Positions 34,989 through 45,152 are shown, counted from the stretch's first letter. The stretch is 64,000 bases of DNA from Candidatus Obscuribacterales bacterium (GCA_031292355.1 JARLHI010000004.1:1-64000), one strand, 5' to 3'. The notes: generated from the letters alone by a model not told the origin. Numbers and translations are program-made.

Positions 34989-37262
34989 ATGCGTGCATTC
35001 GCTTCAGGACTACCATCAGCGCTTATGAATGATACCGCTATAGCCGAGGTTGATTTTGTAAATGGTCATGCCACGTTTGATCAGCGTGTACAGAGGCTCT
35101 TTGAGCACTCCAAGACCAGTATTTACAAAAAGGTCGACAAACTATTTGCAATTTTGCTATTTTCAGAGTGGATCGCCTGCATAATCACTGCCTTAGTTTG
35201 GTCACCGCGCACATGGATTGGTGCCACTAGTCAAACTCATATCCATCTTTATGCAGCGATATTTTTGGGTGGGGCGATCTTCACCTTGCCAGCGATTCTT
35301 GCATTTTTTCAACCCGGAAAGACTCTTACCAGACATGTTATCGCAATTGGACAGATGCTAATGTCTTCCCTTCTGATAGACGTATCTGGAGGGCGCATAG
35401 AGACACATTTTCATATTTTTGGTTCTCTGGCATTTCTTGCTTTCTATTTTGATTGGCGAGTCCTTATAACAGCATCACTTGTAGTGACAATAGATCACTT
35501 TGTACGCGGTTTTTATTTTCCCCTTTCAATTTTTGGAACCACTACAGTTCAGCCATTTCGCTGGATCGAACACGCGGCATGGGTCATCTTTCAGGACGTT
35601 TTCTTAATTTATGGGTGTGTGGCAATTACTTCCGAGCTCAAACACCGGTCCGCAAGGGTTGTAGAAATAGAAACCAGCAGAGAAAAGGTTGAACGAGAGG
35701 TACAGCTGCGAACTAGAGAATTGCGAGATAGTGAGAAAAAATTGTCCGCTCAGCATGCCGTTGCTTCCTCATTGAATAATTCAGCGTCGGTCGAAGACGC
35801 AGCACCGACGATTCTAAAAGTTATCAATCAAGTCCTTGCTCGTGACGTAGTCTATAGTGCGTTTTGGGTAACAGACCGTACCTCAAAAGAAATCGTCTGT
35901 GTCACGAAATTTTCGCCTATGGATTTCCCTGACACATGCAGCAAAAAACTCGCACAACTGGTGTTTTCTAGAAGTAGAGCAATCGAGATGGATGCTGCCA
36001 AAATCAATGACTTATGTTCTGGAGATTCATTTGTAGGTTGTTCAGAGCCGCTCTCTGCATACGGCTTTCCACTTATGGTCGACGGAATTGTTATGGGCGT
36101 TTGCCAGTTCTTTTATTCGTCCAAGGACGTGATTGATACCGAAACTAGTTCACTTCTACAGTCAATGGGTCTACAAATTGGACAGTTTATTCTACACAAA
36201 TATGCTGAGCAAGAGAATCAAAGATTAGCTCACATCGTGCGTTCTACCGTCGATTCCATCATTGGTATGGACAAAGATGGCAAGATCACTAATTGGAATC
36301 GCGGTGCCGCTCGTCTCTACGGTTGGTCCAGTAAGGAAGCGATCGGCAAACCCTATTCGATATTGGTTGGCAATGATCAGGCCGCTGAAGTGAAGCATCA
36401 ATTTGAAGCCGTACAAAAGGACGGTCAATTAGAGAATCAAGAGATGATGCACAAGCGCCGCAACGGCAACGAGATTTGTGTGTCACAGTCCTGGACCGTG
36501 ATTAACGACAGAACTGGCAAAATGAGCGAAATTTCGGTCATTGGTCGGGATATTTCTGAAAAGAAAGAAGCGGAAAAACGAGTCAGTGAATTTTACTCAA
36601 TCGTTTCACATGAATTACGATCTCCATTAACGTCTATTAGGGCTTCACTTGGTCTCCTGGAGGCTGGTAAGGGGGGAACCCTCACACCTCGAGCCACTCA
36701 ACTCGTGAAAATTGGTAGAGAGGAAGCCGATCGCCTTGTAAGGTTGATCAATGACATACTCGACTTGCGCAAAATCGAAGCTGGCATGCTTGAACTTAAA
36801 TTCGAAAAGCTCGCAGTTTCTGAATTGATTGAAACAGGCATAACGAGCCTCAAATCGATGGCATCCACTAGTCACGTCGAGTTTGTTAACACATCTACAA
36901 GCAAAGAATTCGTCTATGGTGACCGCGATCGCATGACTCAAGTGTTAGTTAACCTTTTGAGTAACGCCGTCAAGTTCTCACCTGAAGATGGCATAGTCAC
37001 TGTCAGCAGCGAACCAGCTGGTACAAAGATCCGCTTTTGTATTACCGACAAAGGCGCGGGAATTCCTGAAGACCAAATTTCGAAACTTTTTCACAGCTTC
37101 CAGCAAGTAGATTCTTCCGACGCACGCGCAAAAGGTGGCACCGGGCTTGGCTTGGCAATATCAAAGTCCATTGTTGAACAGCACGGCGGCGAAATTGGAT
37201 TGATTACAAAACCAGGCGAAGGGTCGACATTCTGGTTTGAAGTGCCGATAGCTTCAGATTAG
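34989..37262 (+). CDS. Membrane histidine kinase paired with RedB-like protein
   Basis: 757 aa from ATG 34989 (GGAGG 34977-34981). About six TM helices (45-220) include THFHIFGSLAFLAFYFDWR, a conserved HFH module of this kinase group. Then coiled coil, GAF (about 255-400), PAS with PAC (about 405-525, RSTVDSIIGMDKDGKI), HisKA with H-box IVSHELRSPLTSI near residue 538, and HATPase (NLLSNAVKFSPEDG, TDKGAGIPED, GTGLGLAISKS). The His-rich membrane module suggests metal or redox sensing; no response regulator is adjacent, so the partner is elsewhere. Confidence 0.9.
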   Translation: MRAFASGLPSALMNDTAIAEVDFVNGHATFDQRVQRLFEHSKTSIYKKVDKLFAILLFSEWIACIITALVWSPRTWIGATSQTHIHLYAAIFLGGAIFTLPAILAFFQPGKTLTRHVIAIGQMLMSSLLIDVSGGRIETHFHIFGSLAFLAFYFDWRVLITASLVVTIDHFVRGFYFPLSIFGTTTVQPFRWIEHAAWVIFQDVFLIYGCVAITSELKHRSARVVEIETSREKVEREVQLRTRELRDSEKKLSAQHAVASSLNNSASVEDAAPTILKVINQVLARDVVYSAFWVTDRTSKEIVCVTKFSPMDFPDTCSKKLAQLVFSRSRAIEMDAAKINDLCSGDSFVGCSEPLSAYGFPLMVDGIVMGVCQFFYSSKDVIDTETSSLLQSMGLQIGQFILHKYAEQENQRLAHIVRSTVDSIIGMDKDGKITNWNRGAARLYGWSSKEAIGKPYSILVGNDQAAEVKHQFEAVQKDGQLENQEMMHKRRNGNEICVSQSWTVINDRTGKMSEISVIGRDISEKKEAEKRVSEFYSIVSHELRSPLTSIRASLGLLEAGKGGTLTPRATQLVKIGREEADRLVRLINDILDLRKIEAGMLELKFEKLAVSELIETGITSLKSMASTSHVEFVNTSTSKEFVYGDRDRMTQVLVNLLSNAVKFSPEDGIVTVSSEPAGTKIRFCITDKGAGIPEDQISKLFHSFQQVDSSDARAKGGTGLGLAISKSIVEQHGGEIGLITKPGEGSTFWFEVPIASD

Positions 37263-37303
37263 AAGTCATTTGACATCAAGCACACTTTTTCTGAACAACG
37301 TAA

Positions 37304-40300
37304 TTATTTCGCTTTCTTTCTTCGCAACGCACCAGGCACGGGCAAACTCGGTTTGTTCGTGAAATCCGGCATCATTGGCGGATTGGCTTTAAGCTCCTTC
37401 AAAGCCAGCTCCAGCGCTTTATCCATTTGCGGGTCGATGCCCTTTTTATAATCGTGTGGTGCAATATCAATATCAAAATCGGGATCAGTACCATAATTTT
37501 CTACACGAAATCCAACATCTTTGAACCAGAAGCTGAATTCAGGTTGTGTCGTAATCGTGCCATCAACCAGGCGATGACGCGGCCAAATGCCAATCACACC
37601 GCCCCAAGTACGTTTGCCTACAAGCGGTCCAAGCTTATAGAGTTTAAAGCAATGACTGAATATGTCGCCGTCAGAGCCAGCAAATTGATTGGTCAAGGCT
37701 ACGATAGGTCCGCCTACTGATTCAGCAGGATATGGTTGTGGCTGTCCCCAGCGTGAAACATCATAGCCAACTCTCTTTCTCAAAAGCTTTTCTAAAAGTA
37801 AAGCCGACACGTGCCCGCCGCGATTATAGCGAGCATCGACAATCAGTCCGTCGCGAGCATGTTCGGCAAGATAACCTCGATGAAATTCAGCAAAACCGAA
37901 AGGTCCCATGTCTGGAATGTGCAAATAGCCAACTTTGCCTTTACTCTTTTCGTGCACAATTCGACGATTGTTTTCGACCCAGTGTCGATAGCGCAAGAGT
38001 CGTTCACTGTACAGGGTTTTGACGATCACATGACGAAAATCTTTGCCATCATCGCTCACAGTCAAATCAACTTCGCACACAGCCTTGTTCAACAATAATT
38101 CGTCAATTGAACACTCGTACGTGGCAAGATTGCCATCGACTGCGTGAATGTAATCGCCCTCCTTAATCTTTAAACCAGGCACGGCCAGGGGTGAATCAAC
38201 TTCACTATTCCAGGAATCGCCTCGAATTATTTGATCGATGCGATAAGCTTTCTTTTTGGCATTCCAGGACAGGTTTGCACCAAGAAAACCACGGTAATAG
38301 AATGGCGAGCTCGGGTAGTCACCACCCATTTCATAGGCATGAGAGGTGCCAAGCTCACCTTGCATTTCCCACATGATGTCAGACAATTCTGACCGTGTTC
38401 GAATACGCGGCAACAAACTGTCGTAGCGATCGTGCACAAGCTGCCAGTCAACGTCTGACATACTCTCATCCCAAAATTGTTCACTTTGCAGACGCCACGC
38501 TTCTTCATACATTTGCTGCCACTCTTCTTGAGGCTGAATTAGAATTCGCGCTCGAGATAGATTAATCCAACCAGATTTACGAGAGAACTCTGATGGTGAG
38601 GGAATAGGGGGATCGACTCCTTCGGCTGCTAAGGTAGCGCCAGCATCGATCACTCGCAAAGCCCAGCGATTAACTCTATAGACAAGGGTGCGATTGTCAG
38701 GACCAAGCCTGAAAGTGCCAACCTCTCTCACGAGAGTAGCCCACCTCTGCTCTTCAAAGTCATAGGCAATCAAACGACCAACATCATTATCCTCAGCATA
38801 AATGCTGTGATTGGGGCGAATTCCCCGCACTGCAAACGACGAAAGTATTACGCGTTTTTTTAGCGCTTCCATGTGGACATAACGCCCTTCATCTATAGGA
38901 AACGCAAGCACACGAGAATCGATCCCGTCGAAATCAATATCGAAAGTGGCATCCTCATTCCTTTTATCAGCGCCGGCTGCACCAGCAGTTTTAGCGGCTG
39001 CCTTGGCATCTTTGTTCTCGGCATTATTTCCAGACGCACTGCTCGAATTGCTGGCGTTGCTAGAGCTGTTGTTATTGCTCGGACTATTAGAATTCGACGT
39101 AAAAAGTGCTTTGGGCGAGCGCAAAAACGGCGACGGGACGTCTTTGCGTAAAGGTATGACATAAGGTTTTGTCGATGTCGGAAAACTCAAATCAAACTGC
39201 AATGAGTCATAAATCGGGTGAAAATCGCGATTGGAGAGAAAGTATAGATATTTGCCCTCGGGGTCAAAACACGGCGAAAAATCCGAATTTAACTCTTTTG
39301 TCACAGCATGCGTGGTGCCCTGTCGAACATCAGCGACCTTGATGATAAAAGCCTGAGGATGAGGAGCCCAAGAATAAGCAACCCAGCGTCCGTCAGCAGA
39401 CCAGGACATATCGAAGATACGGCTGGCCGCACTCTTATCTACTACTTTTGTCTTATGTGTTTTGAGTTGCACCAGAATCAATTCATGACGATGATTGGTC
39501 AAAGCAACGACATCGAACTTGGGTGATACCGTTAAGTCCAGCACGCGTCCAAGATCCAGTTGTGGCAAAAATACAGGCGGACTACTTTGATCAACAGTAT
39601 GAATTTCCAGCCGTTCATAGCCCTCACTGTCATTGACCAGGACTATGCGTTTGCCATCATTGAGCCATTTTGCGTGTCGATGGCGGCCTGAACTCAACGA
39701 ACCGTGCTGGATCACGGCTCCTTCCCAGTTCCCCATGGTTACGGGCTGTCCGCGAGCTATTACAGCCAGCGAGTGGCCGTCAGGATGGAGAGAAAAATGC
39801 TCCAGATAATTGCGGCTATCAATAAATTTGCGTTGCGATTGATAGGTTGTGGCAGGAGCTATAACTTGAATTTTGCTCGTTTTCTTCTGCTTTATGTCGT
39901 AAACACAAATATCTCCGCCGTTTGTGTAAACGATCCTTTTTCCATCAGTCGAGGGAAATCTCGCGTAATACTCCTGGTGATTCGTGAGCCGCTCTAGTTG
40001 CGAACCATCGCTCTTGCAACAATACAAATTGCCGATGCCTTCGTGATCGGATAGAAAGTAAACTTTTCCGCCAACCCACATCGGCGCTACGTGGTTGCCT
40101 GAAATATTCAGCAAAGGTTTGTATTGCCCGTCTCCTTTTTGGTCGATCCAGATATCGCCTGCAGTACCTCCTCTATATCTTTTCCATCGAGCAGGATCGA
40201 GGCTATTTCTACCGATTAGAGTTTTGCCTTTCTCATCGATATCAAAATAAACCATATGGCCAAGATTGAGAGAACGAGCCACGCCGCCAGCTATCGATAC

Positions 40301-40786
40301 GGCTAGAGCTTGCGAATGTCTGAGAAAAGGCGACTGAGCATCAGATACAAACAATACCTCTTTGCCATCTTTGGACCAACCGCAAACAGTGCAAGTCTCA
40401 CCACCGAGATAGGTCAGTCGGCGGGGTAAACCGCCTTCGGCTGGCATTACATAGACTTCTGGGTGACCTTCCGTGCGTCCCACAAAAGCAACCATCGTGC
40501 CATCTGGCGAAAAACGTGGCAATGAACACTCGCTACGACCGGCTGTAATCTTCTTAGCGTGGCCGCCAGTGACAGGAACGCTCCATAAATCATCCTCACA
40601 AGCAAAGACGATTTTGTCACCAGATATAGTGGCATATCGATAGTAGCCGACATTTTCCTGAACCTTTTTAGTCACTTTTGTCGGAACAGGCTTGCTTTTA
40701 GGACTGTCTGTCGACGCCCGACCTTTACCGTTTACCACGGCCGTGCTGAGTTTTTTTCTGTTCTGAGGTTTGCCTGTTCGTGTCAT
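37304..40786 (-). CDS. Tricorn protease
   Basis: 1160 aa. Order: basic N-terminal extension, beta-propeller with PD40-type repeats (RFSPDGTMVAFVGRTEGHPEVYV etc., about 45-330), second propeller (about 330-690) interrupted near 570-620 by a low-complexity Ser/Asn/Ala/Lys insert, tricorn C1 domain, PDZ domain (about 870-960), then S41-type catalytic core with the nucleophile Ser in FAGSDGDIFSHCFK and VGKRTWGGVIGI. Tricorn degrades 6-12 residue peptides downstream of the proteasome or Clp. No signal peptide, so cytosolic. The family is archaeal and patchy in bacteria. Confidence 0.93.
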   Translation of the reverse strand: MTRTGKPQNRKKLSTAVVNGKGRASTDSPKSKPVPTKVTKKVQENVGYYRYATISGDKIVFACEDDLWSVPVTGGHAKKITAGRSECSLPRFSPDGTMVAFVGRTEGHPEVYVMPAEGGLPRRLTYLGGETCTVCGWSKDGKEVLFVSDAQSPFLRHSQALAVSIAGGVARSLNLGHMVYFDIDEKGKTLIGRNSLDPARWKRYRGGTAGDIWIDQKGDGQYKPLLNISGNHVAPMWVGGKVYFLSDHEGIGNLYCCKSDGSQLERLTNHQEYYARFPSTDGKRIVYTNGGDICVYDIKQKKTSKIQVIAPATTYQSQRKFIDSRNYLEHFSLHPDGHSLAVIARGQPVTMGNWEGAVIQHGSLSSGRHRHAKWLNDGKRIVLVNDSEGYERLEIHTVDQSSPPVFLPQLDLGRVLDLTVSPKFDVVALTNHRHELILVQLKTHKTKVVDKSAASRIFDMSWSADGRWVAYSWAPHPQAFIIKVADVRQGTTHAVTKELNSDFSPCFDPEGKYLYFLSNRDFHPIYDSLQFDLSFPTSTKPYVIPLRKDVPSPFLRSPKALFTSNSNSPSNNNSSSNASNSSSASGNNAENKDAKAAAKTAGAAGADKRNEDATFDIDFDGIDSRVLAFPIDEGRYVHMEALKKRVILSSFAVRGIRPNHSIYAEDNDVGRLIAYDFEEQRWATLVREVGTFRLGPDNRTLVYRVNRWALRVIDAGATLAAEGVDPPIPSPSEFSRKSGWINLSRARILIQPQEEWQQMYEEAWRLQSEQFWDESMSDVDWQLVHDRYDSLLPRIRTRSELSDIMWEMQGELGTSHAYEMGGDYPSSPFYYRGFLGANLSWNAKKKAYRIDQIIRGDSWNSEVDSPLAVPGLKIKEGDYIHAVDGNLATYECSIDELLLNKAVCEVDLTVSDDGKDFRHVIVKTLYSERLLRYRHWVENNRRIVHEKSKGKVGYLHIPDMGPFGFAEFHRGYLAEHARDGLIVDARYNRGGHVSALLLEKLLRKRVGYDVSRWGQPQPYPAESVGGPIVALTNQFAGSDGDIFSHCFKLYKLGPLVGKRTWGGVIGIWPRHRLVDGTITTQPEFSFWFKDVGFRVENYGTDPDFDIDIAPHDYKKGIDPQMDKALELALKELKANPPMMPDFTNKPSLPVPGALRRKKAK

Positions 40787-41120
40787 GAATGCTTATTGTC
40801 TCTATAAATGAGTCTCGAATACTTAACTATGCACCAAGTTTCGCTTCTCCACACGTCTTGCGAGAAATTTATTTAAAAATGAGTGATAGTTGATTGTCGC
40901 AGTTAAAGCATGGGTATTTGATTATAAGAAGCCCTCGATAAAAGCCTGTAAATGCAGTTTCAAAGCAGATTTGCTTCACGACTCCTTTATTAAACTATTT
41001 GCCTGGTCCAGGCATCTATGGTGAACAAATTTATCAGTGCTTCGGCAAGCATTATTCGCTCCCTATTCTTGGAAACGAAAAGTGCCATAATGCAGATCCC
41101 GGCGACCACGAAGATAAGTC
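40787..41120. other. Divergent intergenic region with a 13-bp dyad
   Basis: 334 bases between tricorn and the repeat protein. It contains a near-perfect dyad GCCTGG-T-CCAGGC (41001-41013), which could be an operator. No gene is seen. Confidence 0.4.
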
Positions 41121-42347
41121 ATGGCTGAACTAAAAAAGTTTTCCGATACACTGGTGCTGCTCATTCAGGGCACAAACGCAGTCGCCCAAGACAAGCTTGA
41201 AGAGGCGCTGCGCACGGCAAAGAATCTCAACTGTCCCCTCCAACGAGCCTTATCAATGCTCGGATACGCTTCAGATCATTCGCTCAAGTCGATTCTTGAG
41301 GCGCAGACTGAAATTACTGAGGGTCGAATCAGCCTAGACACCGCCGTAAAAGCTTTGAGATTCGCCAAACAAAACAATCTCGAATTTGACGAAGCTGTAA
41401 ATGTGCTCACCTCGGTGCATAAAAAGACGATGGTGGCGCCCTCCATCACAAACACTCTCACCAATCTTTTGCTCGACGCCAACATGATTACCCGCGAGCA
41501 ACTGGGTTCTGCCTTGCAGCGATCACTTTCAAGCGGTATGACCATCGGCCGTTTGCTCGTTTTAAATCGAGATTTATCGAGCTGGATGATGATTGCCTCA
41601 CTAAACGCATTGTTGTTGGTTCGCGATCAAAAAATCGTTGTGGACGACGCTATTAACGGCCTACAGGCAGTCGGACGCAGGCGCATCACAATCGAACAAG
41701 CATTGTTTGAGCTGGGACTCTACAGAGAAGGGCCCGGACAATCACTAAAACTCGGCGAGCTCTTTCAGATGTCTGGATTTCTGGGTGAAAGCGATATGCT
41801 CGAATGCCTTGAAATCGAATTGGTCAAAGAAAAGTCATTCGGTCAAATCTTGTTGGAGCAAGGTCTTGCCACCAGTAGTTTGCTCGAGGCAGCAGTCTAC
41901 TTGCAAGATCTGACCGCTTCCGACACATTGAGAGGCTATCAAGCCGCCGAAGCGCTGCGCTCGGTCAGGACCAAAGAAGTATCTGTCTACCAAGCTGTAG
42001 CTGAACTACAGCCACCACCGCAAGTTGCACCGCCCATTTTGCGTTTTACAGAATTGATGCAAAAGGCTGGCACATGTGGGTCGGCAGAATCAATCAAACA
42101 GATCATTCCGGAAGACGAAGACAGCTCTGTCAAAGCCGGAAAGAAATTGCTGGCCGCAGGACTGGTCAATGATGTCAGTCTTTATACGGCTCTACGCACT
42201 TATTCTCTGCTGCGAGAAGGCTATGTTACCAATGACAATGCCGTCCTCATTTTGCAGCACTGCAAGGCAAATAACGTCAACGTCGATGACGCACTAATCA
42301 AGCTTGGTCTGAATATTCCATCGCGCATGCAATGGCTCTGGGTTTAA
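41121..42347 (+). CDS. Protein of tandem GspE-N/MshEN-like helical repeats
   Basis: 408 aa, soluble, no signal peptide. At least four units carry the phrase L.LGELL...G.....L..AL.......  typical of the GspE N-terminal (MshEN) region: e.g. NLLLDANMITREQLGSALQRS with GMTIGRLLVL, SLKLGELFQMSGFLGESDMLE with GQILLEQGLATSS, and AGKKLLAAGLVNDVSLYTAL. MshEN domains can bind c-di-GMP, but I cannot show that the binding residues are kept. No ATPase domain follows. Convergent four-base overlap with the E2-like gene. Function unknown. Confidence 0.65.
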   Translation: MAELKKFSDTLVLLIQGTNAVAQDKLEEALRTAKNLNCPLQRALSMLGYASDHSLKSILEAQTEITEGRISLDTAVKALRFAKQNNLEFDEAVNVLTSVHKKTMVAPSITNTLTNLLLDANMITREQLGSALQRSLSSGMTIGRLLVLNRDLSSWMMIASLNALLLVRDQKIVVDDAINGLQAVGRRRITIEQALFELGLYREGPGQSLKLGELFQMSGFLGESDMLECLEIELVKEKSFGQILLEQGLATSSLLEAAVYLQDLTASDTLRGYQAAEALRSVRTKEVSVYQAVAELQPPPQVAPPILRFTELMQKAGTCGSAESIKQIIPEDEDSSVKAGKKLLAAGLVNDVSLYTALRTYSLLREGYVTNDNAVLILQHCKANNVNVDDALIKLGLNIPSRMQWLWV

Positions 42348-43219
42348 GCCTTGGAATAAGTCGAACTCAATTGCGAAGCGGGCGCTGGAAGCTTCTGGTC
42401 TTTGTCTTTTTTGACAAGACTTTCAGCTACATGCGACTCTAATCCGCCTTCCATGAGCTGACGAATATCTTGCATGAAGCGAGCGGCAGGTGCGCCATCA
42501 ATCATGCGATGGTCGAAATTCAAAGTGATGGTCATCATCGGTCGAACTTCCACTTTGCCGTCTCTAACGACAGGGCGGTATTCAACTTCGCCAATACCGA
42601 ATGTCGATGTGCTCGCGCATGGCGGAATCAAAGCCTTGATACCGAATTTGCCGAGTGAACTCAAACCAAAAGTAGCGCCCATGTGACGCAGACGTACAGA
42701 TGGAAAGCGCTGGCCAAACCACAACACCGCCTGACGAAATAGCCAGGGCATATAGTTGAACCAATGTTGCGTAGCGAGATGATCGACATCCTTCATCTCA
42801 GCGGTTCCATAACCTTTTAATTCTTCTGAAATCAGCTCCAGCGGCTTGGTATCGGGAGCTTCAATTGCACCGAAAAACACTGCTGGCTGCGAGCCAACAA
42901 AACGCTCGACAGTGAAGCCGGCAACAATGTTATTGAGAATCGCTCTTTTACCAAATGGCAAAGCAGCTGTGCGACTGGCTGGATGTGAACGCTGGGCGAT
43001 GCCTATTGCCTTGAGCAAAATCGCCGTCACAGTAATCTTGCGCCCTAAATCTTTAAATTGGCCTCTCAAACCTTCCGCCCAAGTCATATCTATGTCCATG
43101 AACATATATGTGGGCACGGTGCCTTTGGCAATCACGGTAATCATGTCGAGAACATTCCAGCGGGCGCGGTGTTCGTCTGTTACCGAAAAGGCCTGTTCAT
43201 TAGGAAGTTTTTCTTGCAT
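42344..43219 (-). CDS. 2-oxoacid dehydrogenase acyltransferase (E2) catalytic core without lipoyl domain
   Basis: 291 aa. The fold of the chloramphenicol-acetyltransferase-like E2 core is visible from VPTYMFMDIDMTWAE to the active-site DHRMIDGAPAARFM, which keeps the catalytic His and Asp. Intact E2 proteins have one to three lipoyl domains and an E1/E3-binding domain before the core; none is present, and no E1 or E3 genes flank it. It may be a repurposed acyltransferase. The N-terminus begins directly with the core. Confidence 0.85.
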   Translation of the reverse strand: MQEKLPNEQAFSVTDEHRARWNVLDMITVIAKGTVPTYMFMDIDMTWAEGLRGQFKDLGRKITVTAILLKAIGIAQRSHPASRTAALPFGKRAILNNIVAGFTVERFVGSQPAVFFGAIEAPDTKPLELISEELKGYGTAEMKDVDHLATQHWFNYMPWLFRQAVLWFGQRFPSVRLRHMGATFGLSSLGKFGIKALIPPCASTSTFGIGEVEYRPVVRDGKVEVRPMMTITLNFDHRMIDGAPAARFMQDIRQLMEGGLESHVAESLVKKDKDQKLPAPASQLSSTYSKA

Positions 43220-43503
43220 CTTAAGTCCGCACTAGTTGAGTTTGAGTGATTCGTACAGCGTTTATGACGCTCGGAGAATAATTAGAGCTTTCTCTATTAT
43301 AGGATGCCAAAGGTAATAGCGATACTGTACACCCAGTTTAATCCCAATTGTCATTAGGTAAACCTAAATTACCAATAGTTCCCTTAAATAGCTTTAGTAT
43401 CCATGCCGGGATTTTAGGAGGAAATAACAGTTAGAGCAAACTGGTCAAGGACTTCGACGGTTTTTGTAGTGAAGATAGTTCCCACCAGCCAATAAAAACG
43501 AGC

Positions 43504-44724
43504 CTAAAGACACTTAATAGCGATAACTTCAGTTTGAATATCGCCACCAGCGACAATTACTTCTGTTCTTGAAACAAAAACATCAATCTCACTGCGCACG
43601 CCAAAATCTTTGAGATAAACGCCAGGCTCTATGGAAAAAGCCGTATTGGGTAGAATCGTGCGCTCGTCCTTTGTTTCGAGATTATCGATGTTACAACCAT
43701 TGCCATGGACTTCAATACCAATAGAATGTCCGGTTCTGTGCACGAAATAGTCGCCATAGCCCTTAGCCGTAATATAGTTGCGCGCTGCATCATCGACTTC
43801 CCAGCCATAAATCTTGCGCTCCTGAGTCACCGCCTCACGAACAAAGTTCAAGGCCGCGTCCCGGCCGCCTGCAACAACCGCGAAAATCTCTTGATAGCGA
43901 GCTGGCACACTCTCGCCCACATAGCCTGTCCAAGTGATGTCGGCGTAAACTGCGTCAGCAGGCTCTTTTTTCTTAGCCCAGATATCCAGTAGTACAAAAT
44001 CGTTTTCTTTAATTTCCCAGTGTCTATCGACGGCTGGCTGATAATGTGGGCTGCCGCTGTGTTCATTGACTGCAACTATCGGCGGTGAATTGGTGGTCAT
44101 TTGATGACGCTCGAATTCTTCGAGAATAAATTGTTGAATTTGGTATTCATTGATCGATTCGCCTGCACCCAAGCGTTTTTTTATTTCCCGAAATGCCGCA
44201 AAAACTGTCTGTCGGAGAATCGTGGCAGCCTCCACATGCGATTGCAGCTGCGATTCGCTCCAGATAGATTCGAATTGCTGCACCAGATCACCCGAGCTGA
44301 CCACCCGGATACCAAATTCTTTGAGAAGGTCGAGAATGCCACCGTCGACTTTTGAAACATAAGGAACGGCATTGCGGGGCGAGTATTGCATGGCAACTTT
44401 TTTGCTGCCATCGAGAAGTTCTTTTAGTTTGAGCTCTAGCTGGCGCCAGCCAAGATAAATATTCGTCTGACCAGGCAATCCATCGAGTGCCGTATCTTCG
44501 ATGCGGTGGACAAGCTTTTTTGGCTGCCCCTTTGCCGGAATGAAATAGAACCAACGCCTGGAAAAGAAATGATCGCCTTCAAGTTTGAGAATGCGCAAGG
44601 CGAGAGGATCATTTTCGTGAAAATAATAAAACAGCCAACCATCGAGATTTTGCTTCTGCAATTCAGCCTGGATAGCCGAAAGATCTAAGCTTTCGACTGT
44701 ACTGACACTACTTACGCCTGCCAT
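43504..44724 (-). CDS. Xaa-Pro aminopeptidase-like M24 metallopeptidase
   Basis: About 406 aa from ATG 44724. N-terminal creatinase-like domain (1-170), then the pita-bread catalytic domain: metal ligands Asp in LLDIWAKK and YADIT, His in HRTGHSIG, Glu in FSIEPGVY and Glu in RSEIDVF. Cleaves the N-terminal residue before proline, or related dipeptides. GGAGG is present 12 bases upstream of the ATG. It follows the CoA-binding gene by 23 bases, so they are likely one operon. Confidence 0.9.
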   Translation of the reverse strand: MAGVSSVSTVESLDLSAIQAELQKQNLDGWLFYYFHENDPLALRILKLEGDHFFSRRWFYFIPAKGQPKKLVHRIEDTALDGLPGQTNIYLGWRQLELKLKELLDGSKKVAMQYSPRNAVPYVSKVDGGILDLLKEFGIRVVSSGDLVQQFESIWSESQLQSHVEAATILRQTVFAAFREIKKRLGAGESINEYQIQQFILEEFERHQMTTNSPPIVAVNEHSGSPHYQPAVDRHWEIKENDFVLLDIWAKKKEPADAVYADITWTGYVGESVPARYQEIFAVVAGGRDAALNFVREAVTQERKIYGWEVDDAARNYITAKGYGDYFVHRTGHSIGIEVHGNGCNIDNLETKDERTILPNTAFSIEPGVYLKDFGVRSEIDVFVSRTEVIVAGGDIQTEVIAIKCL

Positions 44725-44747
44725 TGTTTTCTCAAGCCTCCGACCAA

Positions 44748-45152
44748 CTATTCGTGATAGCCAAGAGTCACTAGCAGACACGGTCCACCAGCAATAACAT
44801 TGAGACCAGCGGCGCGCGCTTTGTCCACTGCCGCCTGACTTTCTGCTCCTGGCTGCAGCCAAATGTTCTTCACTCCTGCAGCAATGGCATCATCGACTAC
44901 TTTTTCTGTCACCGCCGGTGGTGTAATCACCGACACTGATTCCACTGGCTCTGGCAAAGAAGCGAGATCGGCATAGGCCGTATCGCCAAGCACCGTTTGC
45001 GCACGAGGATTGACGGGATATACCTTTTTGCCATGCTGTTTGTAGCAGACATAGCATTTGTGTCCGTACTTAGACCGATCATCACTAGCGCCGACAACGG
45101 CGAAAGAAGGCGCGGCTAGAAACAAATCAATGAGTTTTCCTACTGGGACCAT
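44748..45152 (-). CDS. CoA-binding Rossmann-fold protein
   Basis: 134 aa from ATG 45152 (a TTG two codons upstream is also open). Single CoA_binding_2 (succinyl-CoA-synthetase-alpha-like) domain: FAVVGASDDRSKYGHKCY, VYPVNPRAQTVLG, VSVITPPAV, IWLQPGAES and GGPCLLVTLG. No ligase domain. Small stand-alone members have no defined role. Confidence 0.9.
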   Translation of the reverse strand: MVPVGKLIDLFLAAPSFAVVGASDDRSKYGHKCYVCYKQHGKKVYPVNPRAQTVLGDTAYADLASLPEPVESVSVITPPAVTEKVVDDAIAAGVKNIWLQPGAESQAAVDKARAAGLNVIAGGPCLLVTLGYHE

